Shown: positions 27,291 to 36,800 of the stretch, in pieces | Layout: each line of letters starts with the position of its first letter | Numbering within the stretch: the first letter of the stretch is position 1 | NCBI GenBank assembly: GCA_964563975.1 | Contig: CAZLZJ010000009.1 | Span: forward strand, 1-49,032 | Reading direction: 5' to 3' | From: JAAYJR01 sp964563975 | GTDB lineage: Bacteria; Bacteroidota; Bacteroidia; Bacteroidales; Prolixibacteraceae | DNA length: 49,032 nucleotides | The notes under the pieces: generated by a model | What the model was told of the DNA's origin: nothing | Database searches by the model: none | What the model saw: only the letters and a program-made list of their open reading frames with translations | Program-made: the position numbers and the translations under genes

Positions 27291-28493
27291 TTATCCTCTT
27301 ACTGCAGCAACACCGGGGAGTACCCTTCCTTCAAGATATTCGAGAAGTGCACCGCCTGCAGTTGATATATATGATATGCCTGAAGCAATATCAAATTTAT
27401 TGACGCATGCCACTGAATCACCTCCCCCAACTAACGAAAAGGCTCCTTTTTTAGTCGCCTCCACTATTGCTTTACCTACAGCTTTTGATCCTTCGGCAAA
27501 CTTTTCTATTTCAAATACGCCAACAGGGCCGTTCCAAAGGATAGTGGCTGAGTTTTCAATTACTTTTTTAAATTCGGCAATACTTTCCGGCCCTGCGTCC
27601 AATCCTTGCCACCCTTCCGGTATCTGATCGGAAGGAACAATTTTTATATTTGCATCTTCACTAAATGCATCGGCAGCAACCACATCTGAAGCCATTATCA
27701 GGTTAACGCCTTTTTCCTTGGCAAGCTTTTCAATATTTTTTGCTGTTTCCAGAAAGTCCGGTTCACAAATTGAATCACCTATTTCTCCTCCGTTTGCCTT
27801 TACAAAGGTATAGGTCATACCGCCACCCAGTATCAGATTGTCAACCATTTCAAGCATATTTTCAATAATCGTGATCTTTGTCGACACCTTAGCTCCCCCC
27901 ATAATTGCAGTTAACGGTCTTTTAGGGCTTTTAACTATTTTATCGAGGCTCTCCACTTCACTTTCTATAAGGTATCCGAACATTTTATCATCAGGGAAGA
28001 ATTTTGCAATCACTGCTGTAGAGGCATGTGCCCGGTGTGCTGTTCCAAAGGCATCGTTAATCCAGCAATCGCCATTTTCGGCAAGTTGTTTTGCAAACTC
28101 CTCATCTCCTTTTTCTTCTCCTTTATGGAAGCGGAGGTTTTCCAGCATTAACAGTTCACCGGGTTTAAGTGCAACTGACATTTTTTTAACTTCTTCTCCA
28201 ATGCAGTCAGGTGCCATTTTTACGGTTTTCCCCCCAAGCAGTTCTGATAAATGATTTACAAGATGCCGAAGTGAGAATTTGTCTTCCGGACCGCTTTTGG
28301 GCCTGCCTAAGTGAGACATGATAATCGGAGAGCCTCCTCCTTCAATAACTTTATTTATGGTTGGAAGCGCTGCGCGGATACGCGTATCATCGGTTATCTC
28401 TGAGTTTTCATTTAACGGTACATTGAAATCAACTCTTATAAGAGCCTTTTTACCTGAAAAATTGTAGTTGTGAATAGTTTGCATATTAATCAT
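27291..28493 (-). CDS. pgk: Phosphoglycerate kinase
   Basis: Glycolytic transfer of phosphate from 1,3-bisphosphoglycerate to ADP. The 400-residue protein has the signature KKALIRVDFNVPLNE near the start, MSHLGRPK, LRFHKGEEKGD, NDAFGTAHRAHAS, IMGGAKVSTK and the nucleotide site GGGDSVACVNKF. The first ATG (28493) is followed three codons later by a second (28484) giving MQTIHNYNF, the usual Bacteroidota start; either may be used. Convergent with rmlB and divergent from holB. Confidence 0.96.
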   Translation of the reverse strand: MINMQTIHNYNFSGKKALIRVDFNVPLNENSEITDDTRIRAALPTINKVIEGGGSPIIMSHLGRPKSGPEDKFSLRHLVNHLSELLGGKTVKMAPDCIGEEVKKMSVALKPGELLMLENLRFHKGEEKGDEEFAKQLAENGDCWINDAFGTAHRAHASTAVIAKFFPDDKMFGYLIESEVESLDKIVKSPKRPLTAIMGGAKVSTKITIIENMLEMVDNLILGGGMTYTFVKANGGEIGDSICEPDFLETAKNIEKLAKEKGVNLIMASDVVAADAFSEDANIKIVPSDQIPEGWQGLDAGPESIAEFKKVIENSATILWNGPVGVFEIEKFAEGSKAVGKAIVEATKKGAFSLVGGGDSVACVNKFDIASGISYISTAGGALLEYLEGRVLPGVAAVRG

Positions 28494-28605
28494 AAATTAA
28501 TGGATTGATGTAAGTATCAAAGATAGTAAATTAATCCGGCACAATTTGTGGCAGGTAATTGTAAATATTCTATGATAAATTAATTTTAACATCTATTTTT
28601 GAGCT

Positions 28606-29730
28606 ATGCTTTTTAAAGATGTAACAGGACAAGATAAAATTAAGGAGAGACTGATCAGGTTTGTGACTGAACAAAGGATAAGTCATGCTTTAATGTTTAC
28701 CGGACCGGAGGGGAGTGGTAAATTGGCTCTTGCTCTTGCTTATGCACAATTTGTGTCTTGCCTCGATCGAAAAAAATCCGATTCATGCGGTGTCTGTTCT
28801 TCCTGCCGTAAATATCAGAAATTGGTACATCCTGACCTACATTTTGTATTTCCTGTTTTTAAATTAAAAGATATTAAAAATCCGGTAAGCGACGATTTCC
28901 TTCCTTTGTGGAGAGAGATGGTTTTGAAAACTCCATATTTTACTTTTAGTCAATGGTTGTCGTTTATTAAAAGTGAAAATGCCCAGGGAATGATTTATGA
29001 AGCTGAAAGTGAATCGATAATTAAAAAATTGAGCTTGAAATCTTTTGAGTCGGAATATAAGATAATGATTATCTGGATGCCCGAGAAGATGCATAATAGC
29101 TGCTCAAATAAATTATTGAAGCTTATCGAAGAGCCTCCGGTTAAGACACTTTTTTTATTGATTACTGAGGATGAGGAGTCGGTGATAACTACAATCAGGT
29201 CAAGAGCACAGCTGATACAGGTACCTCCGGTCGACAATGAGGCGATGCATCGGGCTTTAATATCTGAATATAACTATCCGGAAGAGGAAGCAGCTGATGC
29301 CGTGCGACTTGCAAATGGCAATATTATTACTGCATTGGAGTATCTCGAGCCCGGTGAGGAGAGCTTCCGGCCTTTTAATAGTTTTCAGGAATTGATGAGA
29401 TTTGCTTATTCCAATAATATTCCTGAACTTCTGAAATGGACGGATAAGATGTCGAGCCTTGGTCGTGACAGGCAAAAGGCATTTTTTAATGCTTCTTTAC
29501 GATTTGTTCGTGAGTATTTTATTATGAATCTGAAAAATTTTGACCTTAACTATTTAAGCAGGGAGGAGAAGGAGTGGGGAGAAAGATTTGCTCCTTATAT
29601 AAATGAACGTAATGTTATCCCTTTGTCGAAAGAGTTTGAAAAAGGGGTATTTGACATAACTAAAAATGGAAATGCCAGGATAGTATTTTTTGACACTGCA
29701 ATAAAAGTAGCAAGATTGATAAAAGCTTAA
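28606..29730 (+). CDS. holB: DNA polymerase III delta' subunit
   Basis: Clamp-loader subunit that helps place the beta clamp on DNA. The 374 residues show the Walker-A-like GPEGSGK (33-39), the zinc-binding cysteines in SCGVCSSCRKY followed by LVHPDLHFVFPV, and KLIEEPPVKTLFLLIT with SRAQLIQVPP (sensor region). TATTTTTG at 28594-28601 lies only 5 bases before the ATG and could give a very short or leaderless transcript, but no -33 box fits. holB upstream of a PSP1 gene and gldH is a familiar Bacteroidota order. Confidence 0.92.
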   Translation: MLFKDVTGQDKIKERLIRFVTEQRISHALMFTGPEGSGKLALALAYAQFVSCLDRKKSDSCGVCSSCRKYQKLVHPDLHFVFPVFKLKDIKNPVSDDFLPLWREMVLKTPYFTFSQWLSFIKSENAQGMIYEAESESIIKKLSLKSFESEYKIMIIWMPEKMHNSCSNKLLKLIEEPPVKTLFLLITEDEESVITTIRSRAQLIQVPPVDNEAMHRALISEYNYPEEEAADAVRLANGNIITALEYLEPGEESFRPFNSFQELMRFAYSNNIPELLKWTDKMSSLGRDRQKAFFNASLRFVREYFIMNLKNFDLNYLSREEKEWGERFAPYINERNVIPLSKEFEKGVFDITKNGNARIVFFDTAIKVARLIKA

Positions 29731-29872
29731 AAATCTGCTTTCCACCAATCACGAACATCAGGTATTATATTTGTATTTTAATGCCGGATTAATATTAATC
29801 ATTATTTTTGTACTTTGTAACAGATTTGCAGATATGGCAGATTATCTGAGTTACATAAAAGAGTGTTAGGTT

Positions 29873-30997
29873 ATGGAAAACAGGGAGTTGATAGAAAGAG
29901 GGGTATGCACTTCAGATTGGGGATCTTGTGCAAAATTGCATGTAACCAATTGGTTGAAGGATATTGCCGATATATTTGATACTGAAAATATTGTTGAAGT
30001 TCGTTTTAAAAATACCCGTAAGGATTTTTTTGTTAATGTAAATAATCTTAAGCTTGTTCCGGGCGATCTGGTTGCAGTCGAGGCAAATCCCGGCCATGAT
30101 ATAGGTATAGTTTCTCTTATGGGGGAACTTGTTGGAAGGCAGATGAAAAAGCATAAGCCTACTCTTATTAATGGGGAGTTGCGGAAAATTTACCGCAAAG
30201 CCCGGCCCCTTGACTTAAAAAAATGGAGAGAATCAATTGCTCAGGAGTATTCCACAATGATTAGATCAAGACAGATAGCTTCTGATCTTAAGCTTAATAT
30301 GAAAATAGGGGATGTTGAGTATCAGGGTGATATGACTAAGGCCATTTTTTATTATATAGCTGACGAAAGAGTTGATTTCAGGCATCTCATAAAAGTGTTG
30401 GCTGATACGTTCAACATCAGGATTGAGATGAAACAGATTGGTGCCCGGCAGGAAGCGGGAAGGATTGGAGGGATTGGCCCCTGTGGAAGGGAGCTTTGCT
30501 GTTCAACATGGATTTCAAGCTTCATTTCAGTAACAACCAATGCTGCACGCTATCAGGAAATTTCTCTTAATCCTCAAAAATTGGCGGGGCAATGCGGTAA
30601 GCTGAAATGCTGTCTTAATTATGAGGTGGATTCTTATATTGATGCTCAAAAAGACTTTCCGCCAACAAATATTCCTCTTCAAACTGAACTTGGAGATTAT
30701 CAATTTTTTAAAGCTGATATCTTTAAGGGTATTTATTGGTATACAGTAAAAAATGGAAGTTCAGCCACACAAGTGGCTTTACCGGTTGAAACCGTTAAAA
30801 AAATCCTGAGAATGAATAAGTCGGGGAAAAAGCCTGAAAAGATCATCTCTTCCGGGATTAACACTAACGGCAGTAATGAAGATACTTTCCTGAATATGGT
30901 TAATCAGGAAGATCTTAATAGGTTTAATACGCCAAAGAAAAAAATAAGGTCAAAGAAGCATAGGAAAAATAAAAGGAATCAACAGCGGAATAAGTGA
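29873..30997 (+). CDS. PSP1-domain protein (RicT/YaaT-like)
   Basis: A 374-residue cytoplasmic protein with a PSP1 C-terminal domain. Conserved cysteines appear as GPCGRELCC (Cys204, 209, 210) and GQCGKLKCC (Cys241, 246, 247). In Bacillus the homologue RicT is part of a complex that holds iron-sulfur clusters and affects mRNA maturation; the role in Bacteroidota is not settled. The C-terminal 40 residues are very basic (KKKIRSKKHRKNKRNQQRNK), suggesting nucleic-acid contact. The TGA stop overlaps the gldH ATG by one base (TGATG), so the two are coupled. Confidence 0.88.
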   Translation: MENRELIERGVCTSDWGSCAKLHVTNWLKDIADIFDTENIVEVRFKNTRKDFFVNVNNLKLVPGDLVAVEANPGHDIGIVSLMGELVGRQMKKHKPTLINGELRKIYRKARPLDLKKWRESIAQEYSTMIRSRQIASDLKLNMKIGDVEYQGDMTKAIFYYIADERVDFRHLIKVLADTFNIRIEMKQIGARQEAGRIGGIGPCGRELCCSTWISSFISVTTNAARYQEISLNPQKLAGQCGKLKCCLNYEVDSYIDAQKDFPPTNIPLQTELGDYQFFKADIFKGIYWYTVKNGSSATQVALPVETVKKILRMNKSGKKPEKIISSGINTNGSNEDTFLNMVNQEDLNRFNTPKKKIRSKKHRKNKRNQQRNK

Positions 30998-31500
30998 TGC
31001 GAGGCTTAATATTTCAGTTTTGTTTTTTAATAATTACTCTTTTAACTCTCTTTTCGTGTGATAGTACCGGGGTGTTTGATGAATATAAACAGATTCCACA
31101 ATCAAAATGGCACAAAGACTCCCTAATTATTTTTGAAGTTCCGGTTAATGACACTGTTTTGAACTATAATCTTTTTTTGAATATAAGAAATGAGGTTAAT
31201 TATCCATATAGTAATCTTTGGTTGTTTATTGAGATTTTTCAACCTGGCGGAATGGCAGTGAAAGATACATTTGAACTTATTCTTGCAGATCCTTCAGGGA
31301 AGTGGTTAGGGAAAGGATTGTCAGGGATAAGGTCACGGAAGGTTATCTACCGGCGAAATGTTTTTTTTCCACTGTCAGGCAGTTATTTTGTAAAAATAGG
31401 GCATGGAATGAGACCTGATATTCTCAAGGGAATACATGATGTAGGAGTCAGAATTGAAAAGATTAACCCTGATAAAAGACAATCGGTAATTAATAAATAA
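30997..31500 (+). CDS. gldH: Gliding motility lipoprotein GldH
   Basis: A 167-residue lipoprotein. The signal peptide leads to LTLFSC with lipidated Cys21, followed by DSTGVFDEYKQIPQSKWHKD, which fits GldH. Later blocks are NLFLNIRNEVNYPYSNLWLF and PLSGSYFVKIGHGMRPD. GldH is needed for gliding and stabilises other Gld lipoproteins in Flavobacterium; many non-gliding Bacteroidota keep it with the T9SS. I chose the ATG at 30997; an upstream GTG adds one residue only. It is coupled to the PSP1 gene and 10 nt from trmB. Confidence 0.9.
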   Translation: MRGLIFQFCFLIITLLTLFSCDSTGVFDEYKQIPQSKWHKDSLIIFEVPVNDTVLNYNLFLNIRNEVNYPYSNLWLFIEIFQPGGMAVKDTFELILADPSGKWLGKGLSGIRSRKVIYRRNVFFPLSGSYFVKIGHGMRPDILKGIHDVGVRIEKINPDKRQSVINK

Positions 31501-31510
31501 ATTTTTTGGT

Positions 31511-32257
31511 GTGAGCAGGAATAAACTTGCCAAATTTGAAGAGATGAAATTTTTTGATAATGTGATTCAGTCACCATTTCATCTGACGGGTCCCGGTTAT
31601 TTTTATCTTCGTGGTTGCTGGGCAGCAAAATATTTTGGCAACTCAAATCCCATAGTGTTGGAGATAGGCTGCGGTAAGGGAGAATATACGGTAGGACTGG
31701 CAGAAAAGAATCCCGGCAAAAATTATATAGGGATAGATATTAAGGGTGCAAGAATATGGAAAGGTGCAAAATCAGCTTTAGAAAAGGGATTGAAAAATGT
31801 TGCATTTTTACGCACTCATGTGGAGATTATAAATCAGTTTATTGCACCTGGAGAGGTTGAGACAATATGGCTTACTTTTCCTGACCCCCAAATGAAAAAA
31901 TATTCAAAAAGACTCACTTCAACACTATTTATTGAAAAATACAGAAAGTTGCTGAAGCCTGACGGAATAATTCATCTTAAAACAGACAGCAGATTTCAGT
32001 TTACCTATACAGCAAGCATGGTATATTTGAATGGATTCAAGGTGCTGGCTGAGACGACCGATCTATATAATTCCGAATATCTTGATGATACTCTAAATAT
32101 CAAGACTTTTTATGAGAAACAGTGGTTAGATCGCGGTTTTAAGATTAAATATCTTGCTTTCCGGTTAAATGATAATGAGCTAAAAGAGCCGGATATTGAA
32201 ATAGAAAGGGATAATTACAGGAGTTTTGGCCGTTTTGCACGATCTGAAAATAAGTAA
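31511..32257 (+). CDS. trmB: tRNA (guanine-N7)-methyltransferase
   Basis: Makes m7G46 in tRNA using S-adenosylmethionine. The 248-residue protein has the SAM motif VLEIGCGKGEYTVGLA, the YIGIDIKGARIWKG strand, WLTFPDPQMKKYSKRLTS (the catalytic PDP segment) and LKTDSRFQF. The start is GTG at 31511, because homologues begin with xxxNKLxKFxEM, reproduced here only from this codon, and no ATG lies before it in frame. It is 10 nt after gldH and 9 nt before the alkyltransferase-like gene. Confidence 0.92.
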   Translation: MSRNKLAKFEEMKFFDNVIQSPFHLTGPGYFYLRGCWAAKYFGNSNPIVLEIGCGKGEYTVGLAEKNPGKNYIGIDIKGARIWKGAKSALEKGLKNVAFLRTHVEIINQFIAPGEVETIWLTFPDPQMKKYSKRLTSTLFIEKYRKLLKPDGIIHLKTDSRFQFTYTASMVYLNGFKVLAETTDLYNSEYLDDTLNIKTFYEKQWLDRGFKIKYLAFRLNDNELKEPDIEIERDNYRSFGRFARSENK

Positions 32258-32266
32258 TTAATACAG

Positions 32267-32602
32267 GTGGACGATTTTTTTAATAAGGTTTATGAAGTGG
32301 TGAAGATGATTCCCCGGGGCAGGGTGACTTCTTATGGAGCTATTGCCCGCTACCTGGGTGTGGCCGGGTCTGCCCGGATGGTTGGATGGGCAATGAATAC
32401 TTCACGAGGATATAAAGAGTTTATTCCGGCGCACCGGGTTGTTAACAGGGATGGATTGCTTACAGGAAAACGTCATTTTGATACTCCTGATGCCATGCAG
32501 GAACTTCTTGAAAATGAAGGTATAATAATAACGGATAATAAAATTGCAGATTTTGAAAAATACTTTTGGGATCCTATGAAAGAGCTGGAAGGCGAAGATT
32601 AG
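32267..32602 (+). CDS. Alkyltransferase-like protein (MGMT fold without the catalytic Cys)
   Basis: A 111-residue single-domain protein matching the DNA-binding domain of O6-alkylguanine-DNA alkyltransferase. RGRVTSYGAIARYLG is the helix-turn-helix entry, SARMVGWAM contains the arginine finger (Arg37), and the active-site motif PCHRV reads PAHRVV, so the acceptor Cys is Ala55. Alkyltransferase-like proteins (Atl1 and bacterial relatives) bind alkylated guanine and hand it to nucleotide excision repair rather than repairing it. The start is GTG. It lies 9 nt after trmB, likely in the same transcript. Confidence 0.9.
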   Translation: MDDFFNKVYEVVKMIPRGRVTSYGAIARYLGVAGSARMVGWAMNTSRGYKEFIPAHRVVNRDGLLTGKRHFDTPDAMQELLENEGIIITDNKIADFEKYFWDPMKELEGED

Positions 32603-32675
32603 CAGAGATGCCCTGTTTGCCTGTATATGGGTAATCAAAAATTTTTAACTTTGCACATTCAAATTTAATATAGCT

Positions 32676-33791
32676 ATGGCAGAAATACCGGGGAAGATGA
32701 TAGTTCCCAAGAATGTTACAGATGCATTAAAAAATGTAAAATACCCGGGCAATGATAAAGATATTGTTGCCTTAAATATGGTACATGAGATACGTATTGC
32801 CGGCAAAAAAATAAGTTTTTCACTTGTTTTTCAAAAAAGCAACGATCCATATATCGAACAACTTGTTATTGATTGTGAAAATGCCGTAAAAAAACATTTC
32901 GGACAAGAGGTAAATATTGAAGATAATATTGCGGTTAAGTTTTTACAGGATATGGAGCGTCCGGTGTTGCCGGGAGTTAAAAATATTGTTGCAATTGCAT
33001 CCGGCAAGGGGGGTGTCGGAAAATCAACAGTAGCAGTAAACCTTGCTGTTGCCCTGGCTTCGACGGGAGCCGGTGTAGGCCTTATAGATGCCGATATTTT
33101 CGGCCCGTCGGTTCCTAAGATGTTTGGTACAGAGGATGTTAAGCCTATGGGGATAAAAAAGGACGGACGCGACCTGATTACTCCTGTAGTAAAATATGGT
33201 GTTAAATTTTTATCTATTGGCTTTTTTGTTGAAACTGAAAGTCCGGTTATCTGGAGAGGCCCTATGGCTTCAAATGCTTTGAAACAACTTATAATGGATG
33301 CTGATTGGGGTGAACTTGACTACCTTTTGGTTGATCTGCCTCCGGGGACAAGTGATATTCATCTTACTCTTGTTCAAACGGTGCCCGTTACCGGAGCAGT
33401 AATAGTTACTACTCCCCAGGATATTGCTCTTGCTGATGTTTTGCGTGGTACCAATATGTTTCAGAGTAAATCGATTGATGTTCCGGTATTGGGTTTGATT
33501 GAAAATATGTCGTGGTTTACACCTGAAGAGTTACCTGACAAAAAGTACTATATTTTTGGTAAAGAGGGGGGTAAAGCTCTGGCTGAAAAGTTGGGATTAA
33601 AATTGTTGGGTCAGATCCCTTTGGTTCAGGGCATCAGAGAAGGTGGTGATTCAGGAGTGCCGTCAGCTGCACAACCCGGTACAGTAACAGGCTCAGCATT
33701 TGTTAAGCTGGCTGAAAGTATTGCTCATCAGTTAAATATCAGGAATATAAGCAGAGCACCTACTAAAAAAGTCGAGATAACACGAAAGTAA
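32676..33791 (+). CDS. mrp: Iron-sulfur cluster carrier ATPase Mrp/ApbC
   Basis: P-loop ATPase that carries Fe-S clusters to target proteins. The 371 residues have an N-terminal MIP18-like domain (about 8-85) and the deviant Walker A SGKGGVGKST at about 110, then DADIFGPSVPKMFG, LLVDLPPGTSD and VTTPQDIALADV. The CxxC typical of proteobacterial Mrp after ENMS is replaced by WFTPEELPDKKYYIFG, as I recall for other Bacteroidota. TAACTTTG at 32646-32653 is a plausible -7 box, 22 bases before the ATG. Confidence 0.93.
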   Translation: MAEIPGKMIVPKNVTDALKNVKYPGNDKDIVALNMVHEIRIAGKKISFSLVFQKSNDPYIEQLVIDCENAVKKHFGQEVNIEDNIAVKFLQDMERPVLPGVKNIVAIASGKGGVGKSTVAVNLAVALASTGAGVGLIDADIFGPSVPKMFGTEDVKPMGIKKDGRDLITPVVKYGVKFLSIGFFVETESPVIWRGPMASNALKQLIMDADWGELDYLLVDLPPGTSDIHLTLVQTVPVTGAVIVTTPQDIALADVLRGTNMFQSKSIDVPVLGLIENMSWFTPEELPDKKYYIFGKEGGKALAEKLGLKLLGQIPLVQGIREGGDSGVPSAAQPGTVTGSAFVKLAESIAHQLNIRNISRAPTKKVEITRK

Positions 33792-33875
33792 CTTTTTACA
33801 TTTAGTTAAAACCATAATAAGAATAACAATATTCTGTTGAAAAAACAGTTTATACCTAAAGTTAAAGGGTAATTA

Positions 33876-36800
33876 TTGAAGCGGTATTTATTAAATATAA
33901 TAGGCATAATCATTGTGTTGCCTTTTTTTCAGGGGTGCTCTACCGAAAAGAATACCTTTGCTTCGCGTGCATATCATAAAGTTACATCAAAATACAATAT
34001 TCATTTCAATGCTTCGGAAAGTCTTAAATCGGGTATTGAAAAAATTGACGACAGAATTGAGAATGATTACACAAAAATTCTCCCTGTTTTTAAAGAGTCT
34101 GACCCTTCTGCTCCCGGTATGGTTAAGTCGGACATGGATAATGTTATCCTGAAAACATCAAAGCTTATTGAGATTCACTCTATTACTGAAAAACCAAAAC
34201 GAAGAAAAAGGAGAACAAGAAAATATCTTGAATTTGCATCAAAGGAAGAGTTTAATCCATGGATCGATAATAGCTATCTGCTTATGGGGAAAGCTTACTT
34301 TTTCCAACATAATTTTTCTACTGCTGTTAATAATTTTTCTTATCTACTCAGGAAATATCCTGACGGGGATGCCCGGCATGAATCACAGGTATGGCTTTTG
34401 CGCAGCTATTCTGAGCTGGGGCGTTTTGATGAGGCTGCCGAAGTTATTAAGTCGCTGCAAGGTGATACTGAATTTCCCGGGAGTTTGGAACGTTCTCTTT
34501 CTATGGCTATAGCTGATTATTATGTTAAGCAAAAAGAGTATACCGAAGCAATTAAATTTATTGATATAGCCCTGAAAAAAACAATCTGGAAAAAACAAAA
34601 AACCCGGCTTCAATATATTAAAGCTCAATTATTTGAAGAATTGGGGTTATTTGATCAGGCAGGTAAGGAGTATGCTGCGGTTTTGAAGCTGAATCCGGAG
34701 TATAAAATGGCTTTTAATGCAAGGGTAAATGCCTTTGGAGTATTGTCGGGGGCAGGTGATGGAGAGAAAATTAAAAAAGAGCTGCAGAAAATGCTCAAAG
34801 ACAAGAAAAATCAAGAGTTCAGAGACCAGATATTCTATGCTTTGGGGAATATTCATTTTGCCGGGGGGAACAGGGATCAGGCGATTGAAGATTACAGACA
34901 ATCGGTGGCATACAGTGTAAATAACCAATTTCAGAGAGCTCTTTCTGCCATTACTTTAGCTGATCTTTATTTTGAAGATTTTAATTATAAGCAGGCACAG
35001 GCATATTATGACAGTGCCATGGTTTTAATTGATGATAATTATCCTGATTATGCTGCATTGAAAGAAAAATACCGCAGTTTGACGAACTTGGTTGAAAACC
35101 TTTTGACCGTTGAAAGAGAAGACAGTCTCCAGAGAATTGCTAAAATGCCTGAAATTGAAAGAGAGTCGTTAATAGCAAATTTGATGAAAGAGGAACAGGA
35201 ACGGCAACGAAATTTGGAAAACCTGGCTATACAAGGGCAGATCGGACAAGGATACTACCGCTCAAATCGTTATCGTATGGGAATGGGGAGAGGGTTGCAG
35301 GAAGGAGGCTGGTATTTTTATAATCCTCAGACTGTATCATACGGACAGGTAACATTCAGACAGCGCTGGGGGCAGCGTAAGCTTGAGGATAACTGGCGAA
35401 GATCAAATAAAAGTACAACCTCTTTGGATGAAATTGACGAATTGGTTGATTCAGGATTGGAAGTGCTGGAGATGAAAGAGTCTGATCCGTTGAAAAAGGA
35501 GTTTTATACACAATTCCTGCCTTTAACTGATTCGCTTATGGCTTTGTCGCATGATCGTATACTTGAATCCCTTTTTAATGCAGGTAAATTTTTTAAATCG
35601 GAATTTTCAAATTATAAACTTGCAGCAGAGGCATTTGAAGACCTTTTGAAAAGATATCCGTCAAATGTCTATCAGCTTTCTGTCTATTTTGACCTTTATG
35701 ACCTTTACGAATTGTTGGGAGATCACGAAAAAGCATCATATTACAGGAATTTGATTATTTCAAATTATCCTGAAAGTAAATATGCTCAATATCTGATTAA
35801 TCCCAATTTTTTTGTAGAGATGGGATTAAAAACAGATAGTCTTAACAGACTTTATGAGCAGGCATATTCCAGTTACAGATCAGGTAATTATGGAAATGTT
35901 CTTAACCTGGCCGGCAGGATTAAAAGTATGAAGCCCGACAGTGTGATAATTCCGAAAATTGATTTTATGCAATCAATTGCTGAGGGTACCCGGACAGGAA
36001 TGCAGAATTTTGAAAATTTATTGAAGAAATACCTGCGAACTTATCCTGACAAAGAGCCGTCTCCTTTGGCTCAAGAGATACTGAAACTTATACAGGACAG
36101 TACTCTGGCAGACTATCAGAAACTAATCGACATGGGTTATATTAACGAGGAGATTCAAAATGAAGAGTTGTTGATGCAAGACCGGATGGAAAATGATGAA
36201 TTTGGAGGTAAATTCACTTATGAAGAGGATCTGTTACACTATTTTGTTATTGCTTATCCAAGAGATGTAGCTGTTGATCTTAACCGCCTGAAATTTGATA
36301 TTGCCAACTATAATATCGATCACTACACAAAAATTGATTTTGATATTGAAACTGAACCGCTGAATGAAAATTTAATGCTTCTAATTGTCCGGGCTCTTGA
36401 TGATAAGGAGAGTGGTGTGATATACCATCGTGCTGTTATTAAAAATGCTTCAGTTTTTCAAACACTCAGAGGATTAGAATATTATAATTTTGCCATCTCT
36501 TCAACTAATTACCGGCAAATTCTCTCTGAAAATTCAATTACCGATTATCTGAAATTTTTTATAAAAAATTACAGCCGTTATATCGGAGCTGATTTTAGTG
36601 ATGAAGAGCCTCTGATATCTCCTGAAGAGCTGATGGCAAAAGCACGGGAAGAAGAGAGTATTTTTCGTGAACGGGGCGATTTTGTTATGGTTAAAACTGC
36701 TACTTCAGGGTTGTTCAACAACGATATTGACACTACGCAATCATTTGTCCTTGCCGTTAAAGATCCGGGTTTTTCCATGCGGGCAGTACTCAGAGACTTT

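Noticed and set aside
27247..27627. Plus-strand frame of 126 codons opposite pgk
   Set aside because: It lies almost entirely within pgk, whose protein is full-length and conserved; the opposite frame is a codon-bias shadow rich in Ser and Pro.
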